NCBI RefSeq assembly: GCF_002027705.1
Contig: NZ_MBTG01000012.1
Coordinates: 428,457-492,456, forward strand
Direction: 5' to 3'
DNA length: 64,000 bases
Source of the DNA: Paenibacillus ferrarius
Lineage (GTDB): Bacteria; Bacillota; Bacilli; Paenibacillales; NBRC-103111
Position 1 is the stretch's first letter; each line of letters begins with the position of its first letter. This document shows positions 44,425 through 52,928 of the stretch, piece after piece. The position numbers and the translations under genes are program-made. A model generated the notes under the pieces. That model was not told where the DNA came from. It worked only from the letters and a program-made list of their open reading frames with translations, and did not search any database.

Positions 44425-45441
44425 ATGAAATTATCGTTTCTGCTGATAAAAACATGTATGGTAGTGTCGATTTTACTGTTTATCATTACGGCTTGTTCTA
44501 AGGTGGATCAAGGTCAAATACAACCTTCAGTACCTACACAAAGTCCAACTTCTACCCAATCACCAAATTCTTCACCTGTACCTACGAATCCGTCAACGAA
44601 GCCTGAGATTTCCAAACCATCAATTTCACCGACAGCAAGTCCAATGGTTTCGGCTAAACCGAAGGCTACTAAACCAGCCGTTACGGAAAATGTTATACCC
44701 GACCATGTTGTCATTGTTGTAGAAGAAAATCATTCTTATGAGAAATTAATCGGTAATAAAGCAGCGCCCTATATCAATACCTTAGCGGGGCAAGGGGCCT
44801 TCTTCACACATTCGTATGCGGTAGCGCATCCCAGTCAACCGAATTATTTCGTCTTATTCTCAGGTTCTAATCAAGGCGTTAAAGATGACTCCTGCGGTCA
44901 TGTTTTTAAGACAGCTAATTTGGCAAGCGAGTTGGTCAAGGCCGGTTATTCGTTCGCAGGTTACTCAGAGGATTTGCCTAGTACGGGTTCCATGGCTTGT
45001 TCAAATCATCAATATGGCCGAAAGCACAGTCCTTGGGTAAGCTTCTCGAATGTTGCCAAAGAGAGTAATGTACCATTTGACCAATTTCCAAAGGATTACA
45101 GCAAACTGCCAACGGTGTCTTTTGTCATCCCCAATTTGGATAACGACATGCATGACGGCACCATTTTAGCGGCCGATGATTGGCTGAAAAACCATATAGG
45201 TTCTTATGTAGACTGGGCTCAAAGTCATAATAGCTTGCTTATTCTGACCTGGGATGAGGATGATTCTTCCAAAGACAACCATATCCCGACGATCTTTGTT
45301 GGGCCAATGATCAAGCCGGCTAACTATGACCAGCATATTACACATTTGAATGTCCTACGAACGTTAGAAGAGTTGTACCAACTTCCTTACTTAGGCGGTA
45401 CAGCTGAGGTTTCTACGATCCAAGGGATTTGGAAACAGTAA
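44425..45441 (+). CDS. Phosphoesterase lipoprotein (acid phosphatase/phospholipase C-like)
   Basis: 338 residues. Lipobox ITAC (about 21-24), a Pro/Ser/Thr linker to about 90, then the phosphoesterase domain: VVIVVEENHSYEKLIG, AHPSQPNYFVLFSGS, and near the end LTWDEDDSS and DNHIPTIFVGP. E/N/H/D residues fit the metal-dependent family of AcpA and secreted phosphatidylinositol phosphatases. It acts on the outer surface. No close start alternative. Divergent from DedA-PAP2 with a 90-base gap. Confidence 0.87.
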   Translation: MKLSFLLIKTCMVVSILLFIITACSKVDQGQIQPSVPTQSPTSTQSPNSSPVPTNPSTKPEISKPSISPTASPMVSAKPKATKPAVTENVIPDHVVIVVEENHSYEKLIGNKAAPYINTLAGQGAFFTHSYAVAHPSQPNYFVLFSGSNQGVKDDSCGHVFKTANLASELVKAGYSFAGYSEDLPSTGSMACSNHQYGRKHSPWVSFSNVAKESNVPFDQFPKDYSKLPTVSFVIPNLDNDMHDGTILAADDWLKNHIGSYVDWAQSHNSLLILTWDEDDSSKDNHIPTIFVGPMIKPANYDQHITHLNVLRTLEELYQLPYLGGTAEVSTIQGIWKQ

Positions 45442-45477
45442 ATGAAATTCCATTGGAGAAGCAAATAGGAGGAAAGC

Positions 45478-46149
45478 TCACTTCATTACGAAATGAATTT
45501 GTCCATCCTTATTAATTTGAGCCAAGAAAACATGCTCCAAACATATATTTTTCACCTTCAACACATTCTCCAACCACTCCTTATTTTTACCAATTTCAGA
45601 AAGTTGTTTATCCATCATTTTCCCGTCTACAATGCATAAAACAGGTATGTTTTTGGATGGAGACTTGATATTCAAATCCTGGCAAGTAGGAGATTTCTCT
45701 GAAGGCTTTTTACTGATTGAAATGGATCCATCCGTCTCAAAATAGGCCATTTCCACGTCTTGCAAGGAGAAAATGCCCTGTTTCCGAAGAAGCATGGCCA
45801 AATCGGTTGCCGCTAAGCGTGCTTTCTTTAAGGTTTTAACCTTAAGTTCACCATGATCGATAATTAACGTCGGCTCGCCTTCCAGCAAAGCTCTTCCTTT
45901 TAGGCTTTTTAACGAGATGTAATCAGCTGCTAACGCCAATATTGAAAAAGATGAAAGTGCGACTACTCCGGTCCACAAGGATACCGTATGGTTGAATATG
46001 ATATTTCCGCCTAAAGCTCCGAAAGTTACTCCTGTAACAAAGTCAAAAAATGTCATGAGAGAAAGTAGTTTCTTCCCAATAATTCTTGACCAAATTAATA
46101 ATGCCGAGAAAGCAATAACTACCCTGAGTAAAGTATCGAGAATTTGCAT
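45478..46149 (-). CDS. YetF-like DUF421 membrane protein
   Basis: 223 residues. Three N-terminal helices (about 5-20, 30-55, 60-78), then the DUF421 cytoplasmic domain (GRALLEGEPTLIIDHGELKV, LRKQGIFSLQDVEMAYFETDGSISI). This matches the YetF family, some members of which affect sporulation or stress; no enzyme role is known. Start at ATG 46149 with a weak AAGGAG-like site. Monocistronic. Confidence 0.9.
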   Translation of the reverse strand: MQILDTLLRVVIAFSALLIWSRIIGKKLLSLMTFFDFVTGVTFGALGGNIIFNHTVSLWTGVVALSSFSILALAADYISLKSLKGRALLEGEPTLIIDHGELKVKTLKKARLAATDLAMLLRKQGIFSLQDVEMAYFETDGSISISKKPSEKSPTCQDLNIKSPSKNIPVLCIVDGKMMDKQLSEIGKNKEWLENVLKVKNICLEHVFLAQINKDGQIHFVMK

Positions 46150-46305
46150 TAGTTCGCTCCTTGCATCCTGAAAATTGATGAATTTAATATAGTGGCTAAA
46201 GTTTTTATTTGTTAATCTTTCCCTTCGGAAAGGGTTATTAGCCGTGTTTTCTCAGATTATTTCATAATTAAAAATTTGGGAGAGCAAGTATTTGCTTTTC
46301 TCGCA

Positions 46306-46353
46306 AGAAAAGAGCAGCTTCCCAGGTCGGATCCCGACTTGGAGGCTGCTCTT
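46306..46353 (-). terminator. Terminator of the secreted-protein gene at 46369
   Basis: On minus AAGAGCAGC...GCTGCTCTT with an inner CAGGTCGG/CCGACTTGG stem and TTTTC following. Confidence 0.85.
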
Positions 46354-46368
46354 GCTTTCGTTAAAGCT

Positions 46369-46818
46369 CTAGTTAATTTTAAAATGATAATTATAACTGC
46401 TAGGCCCATTTGGTGGAATCTGCAGTGAATACTGATGGTTCGGTATCAGTGTGATGGAGTAAGACTGCCCACCAGGAGCAATGTTGCCCTGCGTAAAGAA
46501 CGGGCTTAAAACCGACGAATTTTTGGTTATATCCTGAATGTAGAACGTTCCGATAGCTCCAGGGGTGTCCACCCAAAATGTAACTGTATGCGTCGTGTTG
46601 GCATCATTGGAGAAATTCCAAAAATCAACGATGCTATTGTTAGCCGTGGTGCCATAATTCAAATTATAACTGCTAATGTACGTGTTAGTCGTACTATAAC
46701 CATTAACATTGGGGTTCTCATAAGTGTCTGCCCACGCTGCTGCCGCACCCGTTAAGAAAAAGGCTAGGGTTGCAACTGAAAGTAAGGGGGCTTTTAACCA
46801 TTTTTTGTTCATCATCAT
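46369..46818 (-). CDS. Small secreted protein of unknown function
   Basis: 149 residues from ATG 46818 with TAGGAG about 9 bases upstream. Signal peptide to about residue 30 (AAAAWADTYENPN). The mature part is rich in Asn, Ser, Thr and Tyr with alternating beta-type sequence (HTVTFWVDTPGAIGTFYIQDI). No cysteines. Unrecognised; probably a small exported beta protein. Own terminator, monocistronic. Confidence 0.75.
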   Translation of the reverse strand: MMMNKKWLKAPLLSVATLAFFLTGAAAAWADTYENPNVNGYSTTNTYISSYNLNYGTTANNSIVDFWNFSNDANTTHTVTFWVDTPGAIGTFYIQDITKNSSVLSPFFTQGNIAPGGQSYSITLIPNHQYSLQIPPNGPSSYNYHFKIN

Positions 46819-47112
46819 TAAAACACGCTCCTATTCGTTTTAAATGTATTCAAGTTGAGAGATTGTTACCGCCTTTCTTAAGATTTGGAGATTTCTCTCC
46901 TAAATACAATTATATGGGAGCAACGAGATAAATAAATGTGTGTTGTTATGGACTTCATGCTTAATATTACGGTGGCCTAGGCGTTTGCTCCAACAACAGT
47001 GAGAAAAGATACAGCTCATAAAACAGGCTTTCCCTAACTGACATTTGTCTATACCATTCAAATGCCATTGCAATACAATGAACTATCTGATAAAAGAAGG
47101 GAGAGATTTGAG

Positions 47113-47220
47113 ATGGGTTATGCTGCAGCAGGTAGTTATGGTGGTGTGGGTACGAGTACGGCAATTGTTTTGGTCCTCTTCATTCTTTTGGTCATTATTA
47201 CCAGCGCATTTGTATGGTAA
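47113..47220 (+). CDS. YjcZ-family sporulation mini-protein
   Basis: 35 residues from ATG 47113, with GGGAGAG upstream: Gly/Ala-rich start MGYAAAGSYGGVGTSTAIVL and one hydrophobic helix ending ITSAFVW. This is the typical size and pattern of YjcZ/YtrI-like small spore proteins. A second, related gene follows at 47354. Confidence 0.8.
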   Translation: MGYAAAGSYGGVGTSTAIVLVLFILLVIITSAFVW

Positions 47221-47353
47221 TTCATAACACACCACGATCTTTTTCAGCGAGAGCGTAATATTTTAGAAGATTTAGCCCATTCTTCAACCCGATGGCGTCC
47301 TTATTCCTTTGCGAATAGAAATGTTGAAATTATGATGAAAGGGGTGACTGACT

Positions 47354-47446
47354 ATGGGATATGGAGCAGGAGTAGGCAGTAGTTCAGCAGCAGTTTTGGT
47401 TCTTTTTATTTTGTTGGTTATTATTACTATGACTTTTGCCATCTAA
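47354..47446 (+). CDS. YjcZ-family sporulation mini-protein, second copy
   Basis: 30 residues from ATG 47354 with AAAGGGGTGA upstream: MGYGAGVGSSSAAVLVLFIL then LVIITMTFAI. Shares VLVLFILLVIIT with the protein at 47113, so the two are tandem duplicates. Followed by a terminator. Confidence 0.8.
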   Translation: MGYGAGVGSSSAAVLVLFILLVIITMTFAI

Positions 47447-47472
47447 GACGTCGCAATAGATAAGATAACAGA

Positions 47473-47507
47473 AAGAGATCCACAGCTTATTGCTGTTGGA
47501 TCTTTTT
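47473..47507 (+). terminator. Terminator after YjcZ pair
   Basis: AGATCCA-CAGC, loop TTATT, GCTG-TTGGATCT with a one-base bulge, then TTTTTC. Confidence 0.8.
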
Positions 47508-47645
47508 CTATTGGAACAATGAAAACCGTAGTTGTTGTATAATTCAGAAGCGCTTGATATAGGGTAAGGGGGTATGGTATATTTTGAAAATAGGTCAACG
47601 AAGCGTTTCATGCAGAATGAGCATAACGGGGGGAAGTTCAATTTA

Positions 47646-48341
47646 ATGAAAACAATTTTAATTGTTGATGATGAAGAAAAGATTCGTGAAGTTGTTGCAT
47701 CCTATTTGCAAATGGAAGGATATCCGACTATTCAGTCCGGTACAGGCCAACAAGCACTTGAACTCGTCCGCGGCGGGAATGTGGATCTTCTTATTTTGGA
47801 TCTGATGCTTCCGGACATGTCCGGCGAAGATGTATGCAAAGCCATACGGCAGTTTTCTCCTGTACCAGTCATCATGCTAACAGCGAAAGTTTCTGAAGAT
47901 GACCGTGTACAAGGATTGACACTTGGTGCTGATGATTATGTCGTGAAGCCATTTAGCCCACGCGAATTAACTGCGAGAGTAAAAGCCATTTTACGTCGCA
48001 CACAAGAGGATACGCTTCTTGCAGAGATCATCGCGTTTCATAATGACGATCTTGTTATTTGGCCCCAAAAGCATGAAGTTTATAAAATTGGGAAACGGAT
48101 AAGTCTGACTCCAAATGAATATAAATTGCTGCTGATTCTGGCACATCACCCAAACCGAACCTTTACACGGGAGGACTTAGTTGAAAAAGTGCTCGGTTTT
48201 GATTTTGAAGGCGATAATCGTTCGATAGATCAGCATGTCAAAAACCTCCGTCAAAAGATAGAAGCCGATCCCAGAAAACCGCAATACATCGTTACGGTCT
48301 TTTCCGTGGGTTATCGCTTTACTGGGGGCGAGTCATCATGA
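47646..48341 (+). CDS. OmpR-family response regulator
   Basis: 231 residues from ATG 47646, 9 bases after GGGGGGAAG; an upstream in-frame ATG at 47574 has no ribosome site. Receiver: VDDEEKIREVV, D in LLILDLMLPDMSG (about 51), VVKPFSPREL; winged helix with DNRSIDQHVKNLRQKI and VFSVGYRF. It overlaps the kinase gene by 4 bases. The lipoprotein gene downstream is its most likely target. Confidence 0.93.
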   Translation: MKTILIVDDEEKIREVVASYLQMEGYPTIQSGTGQQALELVRGGNVDLLILDLMLPDMSGEDVCKAIRQFSPVPVIMLTAKVSEDDRVQGLTLGADDYVVKPFSPRELTARVKAILRRTQEDTLLAEIIAFHNDDLVIWPQKHEVYKIGKRISLTPNEYKLLLILAHHPNRTFTREDLVEKVLGFDFEGDNRSIDQHVKNLRQKIEADPRKPQYIVTVFSVGYRFTGGESS

Positions 48342-49405
48342 AAGGCTTATACGCACGAATTGTTATCGCATTTGTTAGTGTTGCCTCAGGCATTTTACTC
48401 ATCTCCACGATAGCGTTTATCTTAGAGACACACTATCACTTCTCTTTGTATCAATCTCAAACTATGGATATGAACTCTCCAACCTTTGATGCTCATTTCG
48501 AGCAGGCATTAGTACAGTCTGTGCTTTGGTCTGCCATTTTGGGTATTTTGCTCTCTGTTTTGTTAAGTTTTTTTGTCGCAAAGAGGATCACAGCTCCGCT
48601 GATACAAATGAAAAAGGTCGCAGAGCGAATGGCGAATGGCGAACTTGAAGCAAGAACGACAGTCAAAGGCAATGACGAGATTGCCGATCTAGGCGGCTCC
48701 CTTAATCATCTTGCTGAGCAGTTGATGCAGCAGGAGCAGTTGCGTAAAACGATGACTGCTGATGTGGCACATGAATTAAGAACGCCTCTTGCAACACTTA
48801 AAAGCCATATGGAAGCGTTGATTGATGGCGTTTGGCTGCCGACTCCACAGCGCTTAGAGTCTTGTTATGAGGAGATTGAACGTCTACGGTTCCTTGTTGG
48901 TGATTTAGAGCAATTAACGGAAATGGACTCCCCGCATTTCAAGCTGAAGCTGCATGAAGAAAATGTTTCAGCCATTGTGCATAGCAATATTGAAGCGATC
49001 CGGGCTTCTTATGATCACAAGGGTGTTGCTCTTTTATGGGGAGGTGCAGCCAACGTTAAAGCGACCTTGGATAAGCAGCGCTTAGGTCAAATTATGGTGA
49101 ACCTTTTAACGAATGCGCTAAAGTTTACGCCCCTAGGAGGGAAAGTATCTGTTGAAGTGAAGCAAGAACAACAAATGGCGCTCATTATGGTATCGGATAC
49201 TGGGATTGGTATAAATGAAGATGATCTACGTTTTGTATTTGAACGTTTTTACCGTGTAGAGAAATCCCGCGGCCGCAAATCAGGAGGCAGTGGGATTGGA
49301 TTAACGATTGCCAAGAAATTGGTGGAAGCACATGGAGGGACCATTCGAATAGAAAGTGGTGTTGGTGTAGGAACGACTGTAAAGATACTTATTCCTAAGA
49401 ATTAG
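48338..49405 (+). CDS. Sensor histidine kinase (BaeS-like)
   Basis: 355 residues: TM1 about 7-28, a short extracytoplasmic loop of about 35 residues, TM2 about 65-85, HAMP (about 87-138), phospho-His in DVAHELRTPLATLKSHMEAL, ATPase with NLLTNALKF, SDTGIGI and GSGIGLTIAKKL. The short loop suggests sensing within the membrane. Forms an operon with the regulator; the lipoprotein gene begins 76 bases later. Confidence 0.93.
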   Translation: MKGLYARIVIAFVSVASGILLISTIAFILETHYHFSLYQSQTMDMNSPTFDAHFEQALVQSVLWSAILGILLSVLLSFFVAKRITAPLIQMKKVAERMANGELEARTTVKGNDEIADLGGSLNHLAEQLMQQEQLRKTMTADVAHELRTPLATLKSHMEALIDGVWLPTPQRLESCYEEIERLRFLVGDLEQLTEMDSPHFKLKLHEENVSAIVHSNIEAIRASYDHKGVALLWGGAANVKATLDKQRLGQIMVNLLTNALKFTPLGGKVSVEVKQEQQMALIMVSDTGIGINEDDLRFVFERFYRVEKSRGRKSGGSGIGLTIAKKLVEAHGGTIRIESGVGVGTTVKILIPKN

Positions 49406-49481
49406 TGCAGCTCTACACAAGATCTACATAAGTACCTTTTATACTAATAGATATAAACAGGAGAGACATGAGGAGGAAATT

Positions 49482-50288
49482 ATGAAGAAAGTTGCCATTT
49501 CGATTGTACTTACGGCTGCGCTGTTAACGGCATGCGGCAAATCAGGCGGTTCGATGGACCATAGCGGCATGACACAAGAGGCGGGTTCCACGCAAGCAGG
49601 GAATGTCCAAGCTCAGTTCAAGCTTTCTGGTGATAAAACTATGCCAAAGCAAGATACTACGATTACGATAAAAATTCAGGATAAAGACGGTAAATCAATT
49701 GATAAATTTGATACCGTACATGAGCAACAGATGCACTTTATCATTGTCAGCAAAGATTTATCTTTCTTTAATCACATTCATCCGGATTATAAAGGAAAAG
49801 GAGAATTTACCGTTACAACACAATTCCCGACTGCGGGCGATTTCAAGATGTTCGCCGATATTACTCCAACGGGTATGGGGGCTATGAATAAGAGTCAATG
49901 GATAACAGTTCAAGGAGACTTGCCTGTGCAAAAACCCATTGAACCAGATGCCTCATTAACGAAAGTTGTGGATGGTAAGGAAGTAACGCTTTCGATTGAT
50001 CATCTAATGGCGGGCATGGAGTTAAACTTGAATTTCAATATCAAAGACGCTCAAACTAAGAAGCCAGTAACAGACCTGCAGCCTTACCTTGGAGCAGTTG
50101 GGCACGTCGTGATCTTAACCCAAGATGCAGAAAATTATCTGCACGTTCATCCGACAGATGAGAAAGCATCTGGACCAGATGCCAAGTTCATGACGACGTT
50201 CCCTCATAGTGGCGTATATAAAATTTGGGGACAGTTTCAGCAAAATGGTAAAGTATTTACAGTCCCTTTTGTGGTCAAAGTACCGTAA
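49482..50288 (+). CDS. His/Met-rich lipoprotein with two similar halves
   Basis: 268 residues with GAGGAGG upstream. Lipobox LLTACG (about 12-17), a Met/His stretch SGGSMDHSGM, then two related beta domains carrying MHFIIVSKDLSFFNHIHPDY (about 80-100) and HVVILTQDAENYLHVHP (about 205-221). The paired N-H-I-H-P and H-V-H-P blocks look like metal sites, possibly copper. It follows the kinase and may be the effector of that two-component system. Exact role unknown. Confidence 0.8.
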   Translation: MKKVAISIVLTAALLTACGKSGGSMDHSGMTQEAGSTQAGNVQAQFKLSGDKTMPKQDTTITIKIQDKDGKSIDKFDTVHEQQMHFIIVSKDLSFFNHIHPDYKGKGEFTVTTQFPTAGDFKMFADITPTGMGAMNKSQWITVQGDLPVQKPIEPDASLTKVVDGKEVTLSIDHLMAGMELNLNFNIKDAQTKKPVTDLQPYLGAVGHVVILTQDAENYLHVHPTDEKASGPDAKFMTTFPHSGVYKIWGQFQQNGKVFTVPFVVKVP

Positions 50289-50323
50289 TCATAGCATTGT
50301 GGCTGGTGCATGGTGGTCTGAAA

Positions 50324-50501
50324 CCTGCAAAAGTGCAGGCTTTTTCAAGAAAATCGTGCGAAAAGTGGAAAAGCCTGCGATTATGCAGGCTTTTCCAGCT
50401 TATTCATCCTAAAATCAGAAATAGGCAGCGAAAACATGCATAATTGCAGGAATGACTCGATTATTGGCTAAACCACGCTCCAAAAGATGCATAATCGCAG
50501 G
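50324..50501 (-). repeat. Four-palindrome repeat element, copy B (inverted)
   Basis: Units start at 50324 (CCTGCAAAAGTGCAGG), 50374 (CCTGCGATTATGCAGG), 50435 (CATGCATAATTGCAGG) and 50486 (GATGCATAATCGCAGG), with steps of 50, 61 and 51 bp. Read on minus, the order and the degenerate first unit match copy A at 7858, including ATAA(A/G)CCTGC at the outer edge and GCTGGAAAAG before the third unit. The units agree in palindrome and spacing while the spacers have diverged. Confidence 0.8.
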
Positions 50502-50633
50502 CTTATAACAAAGTACAACCACACATATCACGGTTGAACTCTAAATCCTTGGAGCAACAGAAAAAGACAGCAATTAAACAAAATAAAAGGACAATGTAGT
50601 GAAACATGAAACACCTTTCATTTGATAAATTTG

Positions 50634-50648
50634 TTGTAACCGATTACA
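50634..50648. promoter_or_regulatory. CcpA cre box before the PL7 lyase gene
   Basis: TTGTAACCGATTACA matches the CcpA consensus WTGNAANCGNWNNCW at every position. It lies 50 bp before the start codon, so glucose repression of the lyase is likely. Confidence 0.7.
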
Positions 50649-50697
50649 AATCATCTGCTGTACTCGGTTACATACAAATATTGAGAGGATGCGTATA

Positions 50698-51477
50698 ATG
50701 ATGAAAAGTTTGTTTATTTCCTTGAAAAAAACTAGGTTAATGTCGCTTAGCAAAGGAATTGCGGTACTTTCACTTGCAACTGCATTAACGTTGGCTGCCT
50801 CGGCAAGTGCTGCACCAAACATTGATTACCATATTTGGTCATTGCAGCAACCAGACGGATCGACCATTAGTTCATCGACATTGGTTTCGGGATATACCAG
50901 TAAATATTTCTACACAGCTTCCGATGGAGGCCAAGCGTTCATGGACCCTAAGACTGGATCTACCACATCGGGTTCATCTCATCCCCGATCTGAGATGAGG
51001 GAACAAACGACCAGCGGAAGCAATGCTGCGTGGAATTGGAACGGAACTAACACAATGACTAATCAAGCTGCTGTGACTTTACAGGGTGGCGGTTCGAGTG
51101 GTGCAACGACGATTGGACAAATTTTCAACAGTACCGATTCCATCCCGTTGGCCGAATTGGAATATACAGCAACCCCCAACTCAAAAGGCGGCAATTTCAA
51201 AGTATTATATGAAGAAGCGAAAGGAGCTGGTACTTACACCGATTTAAGTACCAAAGCTGCTCTGGGCTCAAAGTTTACTTATCAGATGTCGCTTTCGGGT
51301 GGCGTAGCGACAATTTCTATTAATGGCTCGCAAGTATTTTCCAAAAAACCTAGTTTCTCAGGGAAAACATTCTATTTCAAATGTGGCGATTACGATCAAA
51401 CTGCGACATCCGGTTCGGTGAGCACTACGCCATATACAATTGTTGAACTGTATTCCGTCAGCGTAGTGCATAAGTAA
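50698..51477 (+). CDS. Secreted polysaccharide lyase family 7 (alginate lyase-like)
   Basis: 259 residues from ATG 50698 after GAGAGG (an ATG at 50689 overlaps that site). Signal peptide about 1-35 (ending ASASA). PL7 motifs in order: HPRSEMRE (R-S-E-x-R), GQIF where active enzymes usually have QIH or QVH, and YFKCGDYDQT near the end. The His to Phe change removes a residue normally needed to neutralise the uronate carboxyl, so the substrate may differ or activity may be lost. Monocistronic, followed by a terminator, with a cre site upstream. Confidence 0.88.
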   Translation: MMKSLFISLKKTRLMSLSKGIAVLSLATALTLAASASAAPNIDYHIWSLQQPDGSTISSSTLVSGYTSKYFYTASDGGQAFMDPKTGSTTSGSSHPRSEMREQTTSGSNAAWNWNGTNTMTNQAAVTLQGGGSSGATTIGQIFNSTDSIPLAELEYTATPNSKGGNFKVLYEEAKGAGTYTDLSTKAALGSKFTYQMSLSGGVATISINGSQVFSKKPSFSGKTFYFKCGDYDQTATSGSVSTTPYTIVELYSVSVVHK

Positions 51478-51487
51478 AACTAGATAA

Positions 51488-51529
51488 AAACAACAGGCTG
51501 CCAACAGCAATATCGGCAGCCTGTTGTTT
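51488..51529. terminator. Bidirectional terminator
   Basis: AAACAACAGGCTGCC pairs with GGCAGCCTGTTGTTT, a perfect 15-bp stem. It serves the PL7 gene and the convergent GNAT gene. It shares ACAGGCTGCC...GGCAGCCTGT with the terminator at 52174. Confidence 0.9.
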
Positions 51530-51550
51530 GCTAGACAAGAAAGATTTGCT

Positions 51551-52018
51551 TTAATCAAGCTTATAATCATAGCGAATAAACCCATTGTGGCTAGCAATTT
51601 TATCATACAGCGCACGGGCGGTTATGTTGTTATGCCGGGTTTGCCAATAGAGCTTAGAGGCGTTACGTTCACGTGCAGATCGAGCTACCGCTTCAATCAG
51701 AGCACGCGCTACCCCATGTCCGCGGGCAGTTTCTTCAACATAAAGGTCTTGAAGATAGCAGGACAAGTCATTGTCCCAAAAAGTAGAATGAAACAAATAA
51801 TGAGTAATTCCAACTAGTTTTCCTTGCAGATAAGCGCCTAAACCATGAACTCCATCTGCATTCAACAACCGAATCCAAACCTCGTCGTACTTGGAGTCAG
51901 GTAGTTCTGTTTCGTAAAAGGCTTTATAGCTACTAGCCAAGACATTCCAGCTTTGTCGGTCTATTTCTCTTAGAGGTGCAATTACAATTGTGGAGGAGTC
52001 GGTTAAGTTATCTTTCAT
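51551..52018 (-). CDS. GNAT-family N-acetyltransferase
   Basis: 155 residues from ATG 52018, 9 bases after AAAGG; an in-frame ATG 9 bases earlier overlaps the ribosome site. Acetyl-CoA motif LQDLYVEETARGHGVARALI (about 88-107) with R-x-H-G-x-A, then YWQTRHNNITARALYDKI. This pattern is common in GNAT proteins with amine or amino-acid substrates. Convergent with PL7. Confidence 0.87.
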   Translation of the reverse strand: MKDNLTDSSTIVIAPLREIDRQSWNVLASSYKAFYETELPDSKYDEVWIRLLNADGVHGLGAYLQGKLVGITHYLFHSTFWDNDLSCYLQDLYVEETARGHGVARALIEAVARSARERNASKLYWQTRHNNITARALYDKIASHNGFIRYDYKLD

Positions 52019-52169
52019 AATAGTCATCCTTTCATAGTAAGACGATTAAGCTTATTCGGTAAATTATAGGGATTTATGGATAGCAAGTATAGGTCCAATT
52101 TCAATGCCTTCTTCTAGTCCAATCTGCAAAAAATCACTATCCGAATGTATATCGTTTTGGGAGAGGGTG

Positions 52170-52213
52170 AAAATGAACAGGCTGCCGACAGCAATAGCTC
52201 GGCAGCCTGTTCA
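52170..52213 (-). terminator. Terminator of the GlcG/HbpS-like gene
   Basis: On minus TGAACAGGCTGCCGA pairs with TCGGCAGCCTGTTCA (15 bp), followed by TTTTC. Confidence 0.85.
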
Positions 52214-52251
52214 AGTAACGGAAAGATTTACACACACTTGCAAATGTCAGT

Positions 52252-52722
52252 TTATCTGTTCGATTGAATAGAACCAATACGAGCACTAGTAATTAAACCC
52301 TCGTCAACTCGAAGTAGGCTATTGAAGGCATAAACGGCGGCATTCGCCACTTCGATGTCTTGAGCGCTCGTGCCTCCACTTACACCGATACCACCGATGA
52401 TTCTGTCTTTACTGACGAATGGGATGCCTCCGCCTAAGATGACAACTCTACCATGATTGGTAGTATTGATACCGAACGATGGAGCACCAGGAAGCGCTGA
52501 TTGCGCAAGGTTTGCTGTTGGCATTTGCATAGCTACACTAGTCCAAGCTTTGTTCTGGGAAATGTCGATACCACCAATTCGGGCATTGTCCATACGATGG
52601 AAAGCGATTAGGTTCGCGCCTTCATCAACGATCGCGATATCGCTGGATAGTCCCATTTGCCGAGCTTTCTGTTCCGCTGCTGCCAGCAATTGTTTGGCTG
52701 TTTCTAAGGTTAGTTTGAACAT
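52252..52722 (-). CDS. GlcG/HbpS-like DUF336 protein
   Basis: 156 residues from ATG 52722, 8 bases after GAGGAG. The DUF336 pattern is clear: LTLETAKQLLAAAEQKARQM, IAIVDEGANLIAFHRMDNA, and GGGIPFVSKDRIIGGIGVSG followed by AQDIEVANAAV. Members bind haem (HbpS) or accompany glycolate and other oxidase genes (GlcG). There is no signal peptide. Function here is unknown; no oxidase gene is near. Confidence 0.9.
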   Translation of the reverse strand: MFKLTLETAKQLLAAAEQKARQMGLSSDIAIVDEGANLIAFHRMDNARIGGIDISQNKAWTSVAMQMPTANLAQSALPGAPSFGINTTNHGRVVILGGGIPFVSKDRIIGGIGVSGGTSAQDIEVANAAVYAFNSLLRVDEGLITSARIGSIQSNR

Positions 52723-52928
52723 CTCATTCACTCCTCAGGATTTGGATACTCCGTTATTGTATGGCATTCCCCTAGTATGGTGAATTCAAGGGGGGAGGTC
52801 AGCGGAAGCCTTTTCTCACCTAAGTGACAGGATTGTTTAGATATACATATTTTTACCCACCTATACATAGGTGCATTATGGTAAATTTAATTTGTATGAG
52901 GATAAAATGTGGATTGGGAGAGGTTATC

